A stretch of 64,000 bases of DNA, taken from Bacillus sp. ISL-45 (GTDB lineage Bacteria > Bacillota > Bacilli > Bacillales > Cytobacillaceae). This document shows positions 11,417 to 18,120 of the stretch, piece after piece. Under the pieces are notes generated by a model. It saw only the letters and a list, made by a program, of their open reading frames with translations. It was not told the DNA's origin and searched no databases. Each line of letters starts with the position of its first letter. Within the stretch, counting starts at the first letter, position 1. Location of the stretch: NCBI RefSeq assembly GCF_018613195.1, contig NZ_JAGGQQ010000006.1, forward strand, positions 117,100-181,099, written 5' to 3'. Both the position numbers and the translations under genes were made by a program.

Positions 11417-12385
11417 TTACATCCTCTCAAAAAGCTTTCTGACATGTTCATAAAATTGTTCACCAACTTTAAGAATGTCCTTCAATGATTTCTTTTCTCC
11501 TTTTGTGAGCTTACTGGTATTTACATAATGGCCGGAGTCATAATCTCTATGGGCTCCATGTTTTAGCCGGAAGTCAAGGAGAGCAGAGAAATTCTTGCTG
11601 TATAAAGAATTATCATGATAGGGCAGGACCTTGTCAGACACACGGCTGATACGGGAGAGTGTGGGAGTTTCTTTTATCCCTTCATAAAATGACAACAGCC
11701 TTGCTGCATTTACAAATGGTAAAAACGCTGTCTCCTTTAAATTAATGGATCCAGAAAAGGCTCCATGACTTTCTACTATCAGCTGACCAAGTACTCCGAC
11801 CCCTTTTTTCAGATACATTGTGTTATCGAGCATCCTTAATAGTAATTGCTCTCTGTTAACTTCATTAAAAGCTTTATCTTTTAAGCTGCTTAACAGGCAG
11901 GAATCCCCGTGAATAGACCTGGCATCTGCAAATATTAGTAAATAGCGGATTGATTCCCAGGTAGATTGACCAGCCCAGAGTCCTAGTTGATCCTCCCAAT
12001 CTTTCATTGATTTGCACCACAATGGATTGCTTGCCATAACAGCTCCGGGACATTTTTTATAGCCAGTGAGCTCTAATCCTCTGGAAATCTCTTTACCTAA
12101 CTGTAAAAAATAGTCCTTCGCATCATCATTGTGAGCAGTGAACACAAGTCCATGGTCCTGGTCACTCCAAATCGTTTGCTCCATTCGCCCGGCACTGCCC
12201 ATGACGAAGAATGAGAAAGGGGAAGGGGGACTCCCGTATCCTTCTGAAAAATTGCTTACTGCAGCGGAGATGACTTGGTCATAGATTAGGTCATGGAAAT
12301 GATTTAATTGTTCATTGTTAAAAGAAGCTTCCGTCAGTCCCTTGGCTTTTAATGTGTTTATATTAGAATAAATATTGAGGTTCAT
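11417..12385 (-). CDS. DUF294-type, GlnD-like putative nucleotidyltransferase
   Basis: The 322-aa protein has the nucleotidyltransferase signature MGSAGRMEQTIWSDQDHG near residue 62: the G-S-x-G-R-x-E-Q block followed by D-x-D, as in the N-terminal domain of GlnD-like and DUF294 proteins. The C-terminal half (about 190-320) matches the helical DUF294_C part. No CBS domains precede it, unlike many DUF294 proteins, so it is a short form. ATG 12385 follows AAAGGGGAA. It sits upstream of the exonuclease and 83 bases downstream of amt, separated by a terminator. A role in nucleotidylating a nitrogen or signalling protein is only a guess. Confidence 0.78.
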   Translation of the reverse strand: MNLNIYSNINTLKAKGLTEASFNNEQLNHFHDLIYDQVISAAVSNFSEGYGSPPSPFSFFVMGSAGRMEQTIWSDQDHGLVFTAHNDDAKDYFLQLGKEISRGLELTGYKKCPGAVMASNPLWCKSMKDWEDQLGLWAGQSTWESIRYLLIFADARSIHGDSCLLSSLKDKAFNEVNREQLLLRMLDNTMYLKKGVGVLGQLIVESHGAFSGSINLKETAFLPFVNAARLLSFYEGIKETPTLSRISRVSDKVLPYHDNSLYSKNFSALLDFRLKHGAHRDYDSGHYVNTSKLTKGEKKSLKDILKVGEQFYEHVRKLFERM

Positions 12386-12410
12386 AACCTGAATTCCCCT
12401 TTCGCCATCA

Positions 12411-12444
12411 TCAAAAGACGGCTGCCCACGATATGGGCCGCCGT
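12411..12444 (-). terminator. terminator after amt
   Basis: ACGGCTGCCCA (12418-12428) pairs with TGGGCCGCCGT (12434-12444) with one mismatch; the minus-strand tail is CTTTTGAT. It isolates amt from the two downstream genes. Confidence 0.75.
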
Positions 12445-12468
12445 TCGAAAGTGTTAATTTCCATTAAT

Positions 12469-13788
12469 CTAATTAACAGATGGCTGCTGTGAATTTAAAG
12501 GGACATTGGTTGTACTTTTAACATCCACAGATCCCTTAGCCGCTGCTTCCTTGTTGACTAATTCCGGATACCCATAGCTCCCATGTTCACTAATGTCCAA
12601 ACCGATGATTTCTTCCTCTTCGGTTACCCGCAAGCCCTTCATTGCGACCTTCATTATCGATAAGATGATGAAGGATACGATGAAAGCGAACGCACCTGAC
12701 GCAATTACACCTAGCGCCTGTACTCCCAGCTGTTCAAAACCGCCTCCATAAAGCAAACCCGGATTGCCAACCACGGCCAGCTCTGGTGTCGCGAAGAATC
12801 CTGTAGATAGAGTACCCCAAACACCAGCTGTTCCGTGGACTGATAGCGCGAAGATAGGATCATCTATCTTTCTGCTTTCAAAGAAACGAATACTATAGAA
12901 CACTAGGATGCCAGCGATCAGTCCAATCACAACTGCTGCCCAAGTATCAACAAAAGCACATGATGCTGTAATGGCTACAAGGCCTGCAAGTGCTCCGTTC
13001 AGCATCATTGGAACATCCGCTTTGCCAACGACAATCCACGAGATGAGCATAGCTGCAACGGTTCCAGCAGCTGCGGCAAGATTCGTGTTAAGCGCAACAA
13101 ACCCAAAGAATGCTCCATCGACAGAAACGGTGCTTCCAGCATTAAATCCAAACCAGCCAACCCATAATAACAGTACGCTCAACGCTGTGAAAACCTGATT
13201 ATGCCCTTCGATATTATTAGCAGAACCATCCTTATTGTATTTTCCAATACGAGGCTTTAGAAGAATGGTGGCAGCCAGTGCTGCCATAGCTCCCGTCAGG
13301 TGGACAACAGTTGAGCCAGCAAAATCCTGTTTTCCATGTTCAGCAAGCCAGCCGCCGCCCCAAATCCAATGGGCAATGAACGGATAAACAAAAATGGAGA
13401 ATAGGAGTGCAAAAACAAGATAGACAGATAATTTTGCCCTCTCAGCAAATCCTCCAAAGGCAATCGTTAAAGAGATCCCCGCAAATGCAAGCTGAAATAG
13501 AAAGAATACAGCACCTGAAAGTCCTAATCCCTCTACATCATAGCCTGAATAAAAAAAGTCTGAAAATCCAAGAATTGAGTTTCCTTCTCCAAAAATAAGT
13601 CCATAGCCTACAGCCCAGAAAACGATTGATGAAATACCAAATGTCAAAATTGTTTTTCCGGCAATGTGGCCGGCGTTCTTCATTCGTGTGGATCCAGTCT
13701 CAAGAAGGATGAAACCTCCAATCATCAAAATAACTAAAACCGCGGAAATCATAACCCAAAGACTATTCATTACAAATACCGTATCCAT
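12469..13788 (-). CDS. amt: ammonium transporter, Amt family
   Basis: Amt proteins form trimeric membrane channels that take up ammonium. The 439-aa product has about 11 hydrophobic segments and family blocks such as FQLAFAGISLTIAFGGFAER, AHWIWGGGWL, DFAGSTVVHLTGA and NGALAGLVAITA, including the conserved histidines of the pore (HLTGA; LSVHGTAGVWG). ATG 13788 has AAAGGAG six bases upstream; the longer frame begins inside that ribosome site. A TnrA/GlnR-like box lies about 72 bases upstream and tnrA is the next gene across the tandem repeats. No glnK/PII gene accompanies it here. Confidence 0.95.
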   Translation of the reverse strand: MDTVFVMNSLWVMISAVLVILMIGGFILLETGSTRMKNAGHIAGKTILTFGISSIVFWAVGYGLIFGEGNSILGFSDFFYSGYDVEGLGLSGAVFFLFQLAFAGISLTIAFGGFAERAKLSVYLVFALLFSIFVYPFIAHWIWGGGWLAEHGKQDFAGSTVVHLTGAMAALAATILLKPRIGKYNKDGSANNIEGHNQVFTALSVLLLWVGWFGFNAGSTVSVDGAFFGFVALNTNLAAAAGTVAAMLISWIVVGKADVPMMLNGALAGLVAITASCAFVDTWAAVVIGLIAGILVFYSIRFFESRKIDDPIFALSVHGTAGVWGTLSTGFFATPELAVVGNPGLLYGGGFEQLGVQALGVIASGAFAFIVSFIILSIMKVAMKGLRVTEEEEIIGLDISEHGSYGYPELVNKEAAAKGSVDVKSTTNVPLNSQQPSVN

Positions 13789-13859
13789 TTGTTTCTCTCC
13801 TTTCAAATTGTGAATGTAGTTTGTATTCTCGCATGTATTTTTTTAACAATCTACAATCG

Positions 13860-13876
13860 CGTAAGGAAACCTAACA
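13860..13876 (-). promoter_or_regulatory. TnrA/GlnR-like box upstream of amt
   Basis: On the minus strand it reads TGTTA-N7-TTACG, one mismatch from the TnrA/GlnR consensus TGTNA-N7-TNACA. A possible -10 (TACAAA) lies about 50 bases downstream towards amt, roughly the distance used by TnrA-activated promoters. Confidence 0.55.
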
Positions 13877-13890
13877 TGATTTTTAGTAAA

Positions 13891-14073
13891 GGCTCTTTTC
13901 TCAAACTTTGTTGCTATTGACTACAAAATAGGATTGAATGACCTATTTTTCCTCACGAAGTAGAGTTTTTTGTGAGAAAAGAGCATCTCAACTTAATACC
14001 GACCTGCAAAGTGGCTTTATATTACGTTAAAATCGGCTTTAGGATTTTAACAACAATCTTTACGAAAACAGCC
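13891..14073 (+). mobile_element. MITE-like element, copy 2 (183 bp, tandem)
   Basis: It has the family ends and exact 8-bp flanks TTAGTAAA (13883-13890 and 14074-14081). The left-end sequence GCTCTTTTCTCA recurs inverted at 13973-13984, giving a 94-bp subunit that could fold as a hairpin. A 60-codon frame inside it is not supported by a ribosome site. Confidence 0.88.
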
Positions 14074-14081
14074 TTAGTAAA

Positions 14082-14264
14082 GGCTCTTTTCTCAAACTTT
14101 GTTACTATTGACTACAAAATAGGATTGAATGACCTATTTTTCCTCGTAAAGTAGACTTTTTTGTGAGAAAAGAGCATCTCAACTTAATACCGACACGCAA
14201 AATGGCTTTATATTACGTTAAAATCGGCTTTAGGATTTTAACAACAATCTTTACGAAAACAGCC
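14082..14264 (+). mobile_element. MITE-like element, copy 3 (183 bp, tandem)
   Basis: It differs from copy 2 at about eight positions, with the differences clustered near 14143-14155 and 14192-14200. It shares the central TTAGTAAA repeat with copy 2 and has another TTAGTAAA after it (14265-14272). Its right flank lies just downstream of tnrA. Confidence 0.88.
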
Positions 14265-14306
14265 TTAGTAAAAAAAGAAAACCTCCCGAATTGGAGGTTT
14301 TATAGT

Positions 14307-14630
14307 TTAATATTTTCGAACGCCGAAACGGGCATTCAATTGACCCTGAATCATTTTCTTATGAGCTTCTTCATCAGTCCGTTTCTTTTCCCGGATCATT
14401 TCCTGTCGAATTTCGTATGTCTGGACACCATCTTCAATCTTATTGGCAATCTCGACTAATTGTTCAACATCAGCAAAAGAATACCTCCTGCTGCCGCCAG
14501 GGGTCCGGTCCGGGAAGATCAGCTTCCTTTCTTCGTAATAACGGATCTGCCGCTCTGAAAGTCCAGTTAATTCTTTTACAATACCTATCGTGATTACTTT
14601 TTTATCTTTATAGGAAGATTCATTTGCCAA
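14307..14630 (-). CDS. tnrA: TnrA, global nitrogen regulator (MerR family)
   Basis: TnrA activates and represses nitrogen genes when glutamine is scarce and is inhibited by feedback-inhibited glutamine synthetase. The 107-aa product matches B. subtilis TnrA (110 aa) nearly end to end: the [19 protein letters not shown] helix-turn-helix, the MerR signature [16 protein letters not shown], and [19 protein letters not shown]. The short C-terminal tail ([12 protein letters not shown]) is the glutamine synthetase-sensing region and separates it from the longer GlnR. The start is TTG 14630 after GGTGA. A perfect TnrA box lies about 37-53 bases upstream, suggesting autoregulation. Confidence 0.92.
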   Translation of the reverse strand: MANESSYKDKKVITIGIVKELTGLSERQIRYYEERKLIFPDRTPGGSRRYSFADVEQLVEIANKIEDGVQTYEIRQEMIREKKRTDEEAHKKMIQGQLNARFGVRKY

Positions 14631-14666
14631 CCTGATTCACCACGTTTCAATTGTTAATTTATTTTA

Positions 14667-14683
14667 TGTTATATTTTCTCACA
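14667..14683 (-). promoter_or_regulatory. TnrA/GlnR box upstream of tnrA
   Basis: TGTTA-N7-TCACA is an exact fit to the palindromic consensus TGTNA-N7-TNACA. Its position before tnrA fits the known autoregulation of tnrA in B. subtilis. Confidence 0.75.
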
Positions 14684-14718
14684 TGAACACTATACTTGGC
14701 AAAGATTATCATTAAATA

Positions 14719-14871
14719 TCATTTATTAAGCCCGTTACAGATATTTTGAAGTTCTGTGATTGTCATTTTTTTCAAGTTTTCTTCTGTTTCGTCAGTAATT
14801 CCTGATGTAAGCAAGTGGCGGATATAATGGTCCTTGAGCTTTTCAATTGCAGAACGTAAATGAAATGACAT
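14719..14871 (-). CDS. FbpA-like small basic protein, 50 aa
   Basis: ATG 14871 follows GGAGGCGA. The 50-residue product starts MSFHLRSAIEKLKDHYIRHL and ends with a MTITELQNICNGLNK helix. The layout, an N-terminal LRxAIEK helix, a short linker and a TxTELxxI helix, resembles the Fur-regulated basic protein A family (FbpA, PF13076), whose B. subtilis member helps the iron-sparing small RNA response. No convincing Fur box was found upstream, so an iron role is uncertain. The gene begins 11 bases after the stop of another small gene whose end contains its ribosome site, so they form a pair. Confidence 0.65.
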   Translation of the reverse strand: MSFHLRSAIEKLKDHYIRHLLTSGITDETEENLKKMTITELQNICNGLNK

Positions 14872-14882
14872 TTTATCGCCTC

Positions 14883-15026
14883 CTAATAAATACCATTTTG
14901 TGCTGCTCTCAACAAATCCTGAGCATGATTTCCTTGTCGTTCCAATAACTCTTCGAATAATTCATCCCGAAATGTATCGATCAGGATAATTAAGTAAGCC
15001 AAATCCAAATCACTTGGTTGGTCCAT
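14883..15026 (-). CDS. small acidic protein of unknown function, 47 aa
   Basis: ATG 15026 follows AGAGGA. The product starts MDQPSDLDLAYLIILIDTFR and continues with an acidic helix (DELFEELLERQ) and a short polar tail. Its stop codon overlaps the ribosome site of the FbpA-like gene, so the two are very probably translated from one message. I do not recognise a family. Upstream is a divergent intergenic region shared with the DDAH-like gene. Confidence 0.55.
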   Translation of the reverse strand: MDQPSDLDLAYLIILIDTFRDELFEELLERQGNHAQDLLRAAQNGIY

Positions 15027-15096
15027 CTTTGTTCCTCTTTTCCATACCTTAATTTTTTTCTATCATAAAGGCGTTTTTAAAAGTAGTCAGTAAATG

Positions 15097-15113
15097 TGTT
15101 AGAAATTCTCACC
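15097..15113 (+). promoter_or_regulatory. TnrA/GlnR-like box upstream of the DDAH-like gene
   Basis: TGTTA-N7-TCACC is one mismatch from the consensus. A TATAAT (15161-15166) follows 47 bases later and the ATG is at 15193. The spacing is a little longer than at typical TnrA-activated promoters, so the assignment is tentative. Confidence 0.45.
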
Positions 15114-15192
15114 AGATTTTTTGGCTGATGACTAATGAATGAGTAAAAATAAGGTAAACCTATAATGATTTGTCCATAAGGAGGAATAAAAG

Positions 15193-16059
15193 ATGGAACA
15201 GAATATGCAGCCGGAAAATAGAGGGTATGTCATAAATGAATATGATGTACTTAAAAAGGTCATTCTTTGCCAGCCGCAGTATATGACAATCCGTGATGTG
15301 ATAAATGAAACCCAGAAACACTTCAAGGATGAGGGCATACATATAGAAGTTGCCTTGGAACAGCACAGTGAATTTGTGAATACATTGAAAAATTTCGGAG
15401 TGGAGGTCATCCTGCTTCCATACCATAAAAAATACCCTGAGCAAGTATTCACTAGGGATATCGGTTTTACAATCGGCCAGACCATTTTTGTTGCTGACAT
15501 GGCGAGTGATGTCCGCAAGGGAGAAGAAGATGTCCTGAAACAGTGGCTCGAAGATGAGGAAATATCTTATTACAATTTGTTAGGTGACCAGATCGAGGGC
15601 GGAGATGTTGTCATTGACCAGGACACAGTGTATGTAGGGTTAAGCAATCGCACCAATCAGCAAGCAGCAGATCATTTACAAGGTTTGCTGCCGCAGTTAA
15701 ACGTGCGAGCCATTCCATTTAAAGCAGAGTATCTGCACCTGGATTGTGTCTTCAATGTCGTATCACCGGAAGTTGCACTGATCTACCGCCCGGCATTGAC
15801 AGAGGAAGATATTAAATTATTCAGTTCGCGCTATGATTTAATTGACGTTAGCGAGGAGGAACAATTCACTCTAGGGACTAATGTACTTTGTATAGGAAAT
15901 AAAAGAATCCTAAGTCTGCCAGTAAATAAAGATGTGAATGAACAACTCAGAAGTAAGGGATTTGAAGTAATTGAAGTCGATATCACAGAAATTATTAAAT
16001 CAGGCGGGTCATTCCGCTGCTGTACACTTCCGATTTTGCGCGAGAAAGGTGTACATTAA
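15193..16059 (+). CDS. amidinotransferase/DDAH-family hydrolase
   Basis: The 288-aa protein belongs to the guanidino-group modifying superfamily (arginine deiminase, dimethylarginine dimethylaminohydrolase). Catalytic motifs are visible: FTRDIGF near residue 90, EGGDV near 135, the HLDC histidine near 180 and the C-terminal nucleophile cysteine in GGSFRCCTLPI. It probably hydrolyses an amidino compound to release an amine or ammonia in the cytosol; the exact substrate is unknown (B. subtilis YkgA is of this type). ATG 15193 has AAGGAGG. A TnrA/GlnR-like box upstream and the neighbouring tnrA-amt suggest nitrogen scavenging. Confidence 0.88.
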   Translation: MEQNMQPENRGYVINEYDVLKKVILCQPQYMTIRDVINETQKHFKDEGIHIEVALEQHSEFVNTLKNFGVEVILLPYHKKYPEQVFTRDIGFTIGQTIFVADMASDVRKGEEDVLKQWLEDEEISYYNLLGDQIEGGDVVIDQDTVYVGLSNRTNQQAADHLQGLLPQLNVRAIPFKAEYLHLDCVFNVVSPEVALIYRPALTEEDIKLFSSRYDLIDVSEEEQFTLGTNVLCIGNKRILSLPVNKDVNEQLRSKGFEVIEVDITEIIKSGGSFRCCTLPILREKGVH

Positions 16060-16072
16060 TACCTGATGGAAT

Positions 16073-16103
16073 GAGCGGGAGACGATCGTCCTCTCGCTTT
16101 TTT
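16073..16103 (+). terminator. terminator after the DDAH-like gene
   Basis: GCGGGAGACG pairs with CGTCCTCTCGC (one G-U pair and one bulge), followed by T6. The next MITE copy begins immediately after the T tract. Confidence 0.75.
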
Positions 16104-16107
16104 ATTT

Positions 16108-16291
16108 GGCTCTTTTCTCAAACTTTGTTGCTATTGACTACAAAATAGGATTGTATTACCTAAGTTTCTTTACAAAATTAAGGCTTATTATGAGAAAAGA
16201 GCTTGCAAACTTAGTACCGACATACAAAAAGACTTTACATCACGTTAAAATCGGCTTTAGGATTTTAACAACAGTCTTTACGAAAACAGCC
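16108..16291 (+). mobile_element. MITE-like element, copy 4 (184 bp)
   Basis: Family ends are present. The 8-bp flanks are TTTTATTT (16100-16107) and TTTCATTT (16292-16299), identical at 7 of 8 positions. The element inserted into or next to the T tract of the preceding terminator. The internal TGAGAAAAGAGC mirror of the left end is conserved. Confidence 0.85.
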
Positions 16292-16299
16292 TTTCATTT

Positions 16300-16467
16300 T
16301 AAAGGATACAAGGCCAACTTCAGACAGCTTTGCAGAGAACCAGCGAAAACATGTCCGAACATGGAGCAACCTAGTGTAAGGACAGCATGAAACCAGCTAA
16401 ATCCCTGACCGGACTTGTGTTTTTATACAGTTTAAATAATAGTTTACTGTTAAATATCAGTTTTTGA
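16300..16467 (+). other. intergenic stretch, unassigned
   Basis: Between copy 4 and the symporter promoter lie about 145 bases of higher GC with short inverted pieces (CATGTCCGAACATG at about 16349-16362). Glycine, T-box, purine and lysine riboswitch cores were looked for by eye and not found. Confidence 0.3.
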
Positions 16468-16496
16468 TTGTCCTTTAGCCTAAATTATCTTATAAT
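16468..16496 (+). promoter_or_regulatory. probable sigma-A promoter of the AGCS gene
   Basis: TTGTCC (16468-16473) and a perfect TATAAT (16491-16496) are 17 bases apart, about 40 bases before the TTG start. Confidence 0.5.
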
Positions 16497-16536
16497 TCAA
16501 AATAGCAAGAAATCAAATTTGTAAAGGGGGATTCAT

Positions 16537-17997
16537 TTGGAAGCTTTTGTTTCTTGGCTCAATGGGATTTTGTGGAGCAACCCGGTCATTTACATCATTT
16601 TGGGAATCGGCTTGCTTTTCTCAATCCTGACACGTTTTCTGCAAGTTAGACTTCTGAAAGACATGGTTAAACTAATGTTCACAGGAAGAAGTTCCGATGC
16701 TGGTGTTTCATCTTTTCAGGCCTTATCTATCGCTTTATCTGGCAGGGTCGGAACAGGTAATATCGCAGGTACTGCCACGGCTATTGCAATGGGTGGTCCT
16801 GGTGCTGTTTTCTGGATGTGGACGATTGCGTTTATCGGGGCAGGAAGTGCATTCGTAGAATCAACTTTAGCCCAGATCTACAAAGTTAAGCAAGATGGTC
16901 TCTACCGAGGCGGCCCGGCATACTACATCGAAAAAGGTCTTGGAATCAAATGGTTCGCGATTGTATTTGCCATAGCTGCTTTGCTGGCAATGTCTCTGCT
17001 AATGCCGGGAATTCAGTCGAACTCGATTGCACTTGGTCTTGAAAACGCTTTTGGTGTAAGCAAGACAGTGACGGGTTTTATCGTAATCGCACTTTTAGCA
17101 CTAATCATTTTCGGAGGCGTCAAAAGGATTGCAACAGTTGCCCAATATACTGTTCCATTTATGGCTGTTGGATATATCCTTGTGGCCCTTGTCATTATCG
17201 GCATGAATATCTCTGAGGTTCCTGCAGTTTTCTCCTTGATTTTCAAAAGCGCATTCGGTGCTGACTCAATGTTTGGCGGTATTCTTGGCAGCGCAATTGC
17301 ATGGGGGGTAAAACGAGGTATCTACTCCAATGAAGCAGGACAGGGTACTGGTCCGCACGCAGCCGCTGCTGCAGAGGTTTCACACCCGGCGAAACAGGGT
17401 CTGGTCCAGGCGTTCTCTGTTTACATTGATACTTTATTTGTTTGTTCCGCTACAGCATTCATGATTCTGTTCACAGGAATGTTCAACACGGTTGGGGCTG
17501 ACGGTGCATTCATTGTCGAGAACCTTAAGGGTGTTGAAGCAGGTCCAGGCTATACACAGGCTGCCGTTGATGCGGTTCTTCCAGGATTCGGGGCGGAATT
17601 TGTTGCTGTGGCATTGTTCTTCTTCGCATTCACAACAATCATGGCCTACTATTACATGGCTGAAACAAACATTGCCTATCTCCTTAGAGGAAGAGATGGA
17701 AAAGTGCCTATGTTTATCCTTAAGGTTGTTATTCTGGCTGCAACCTTCTATGGTGCGGTCAAGGAAGCGGCTCTTGCATGGGCGCTGGGAGATGCAGGTT
17801 TGGGATTAATGGTGTGGCTCAACCTCATAGCCATTGTCCTGCTAGCGAAGCCGGCATTGATTGCTTTGAAGGATTATGAGGAACAGAAAAAGCAAGGCCT
17901 CGATCCAGTCTTCAATTCAAAAAAGCTAGGCATTAAAAATGCTGAGTACTGGGAAGAAGAATATTCCTTCAATCATGATAAAGAAAAAGTATCATAA
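16537..17997 (+). CDS. alanine/glycine:cation symporter (AGCS family)
   Basis: The 486-aa integral membrane protein imports alanine or glycine with Na+ or H+. Family signatures are clear: SFQALSIALSGRVGTGNIAG near residue 65, GGPGAVFWMWTIAFIGAGS, the YRGGPAYYIEKGLG block, and SNEAGQGTGPHAAAAAEVSHP near 265. About ten or eleven hydrophobic helices follow, and it ends in a charged cytoplasmic tail. The start is TTG 16537 after AAAGGGGG. It stands alone between a promoter and a terminator. A paralogue is encoded at 46618-48051 on the other strand. Which amino acid each prefers cannot be told. Confidence 0.93.
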   Translation: MEAFVSWLNGILWSNPVIYIILGIGLLFSILTRFLQVRLLKDMVKLMFTGRSSDAGVSSFQALSIALSGRVGTGNIAGTATAIAMGGPGAVFWMWTIAFIGAGSAFVESTLAQIYKVKQDGLYRGGPAYYIEKGLGIKWFAIVFAIAALLAMSLLMPGIQSNSIALGLENAFGVSKTVTGFIVIALLALIIFGGVKRIATVAQYTVPFMAVGYILVALVIIGMNISEVPAVFSLIFKSAFGADSMFGGILGSAIAWGVKRGIYSNEAGQGTGPHAAAAAEVSHPAKQGLVQAFSVYIDTLFVCSATAFMILFTGMFNTVGADGAFIVENLKGVEAGPGYTQAAVDAVLPGFGAEFVAVALFFFAFTTIMAYYYMAETNIAYLLRGRDGKVPMFILKVVILAATFYGAVKEAALAWALGDAGLGLMVWLNLIAIVLLAKPALIALKDYEEQKKQGLDPVFNSKKLGIKNAEYWEEEYSFNHDKEKVS

Positions 17998-18012
17998 TAT
18001 TGTCATATCGGA

Positions 18013-18042
18013 AGAGCTGCCTCTTATGGGCAGCTCTTTTTC
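18013..18042 (+). terminator. terminator after the AGCS gene
   Basis: AGAGCTGCC pairs perfectly with GGCAGCTCT (18013-18021 with 18029-18037), followed by a T run. Confidence 0.88.
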
Positions 18043-18120
18043 AATACTAATCCAGTTTATTTATATTGTTTTGGTGGAATGGGAAGGATGATAGTATTAA
18101 GGTTGTTGCGGGGGAATATC

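Noticed and set aside
13972-14459. Similar open frames (MRKEHLNLIPT... type) inside MITE copies 2, 3, 4 and 6
   Set aside because: They follow the element sequence, lack ribosome sites, are broken differently in each copy, and extend into flanking DNA. They are by-products of repeat similarity.
16292-16536. Glycine riboswitch upstream of the AGCS symporter
   Set aside because: The conserved glycine aptamer core was not found, and an ordinary promoter lies close to the start codon.
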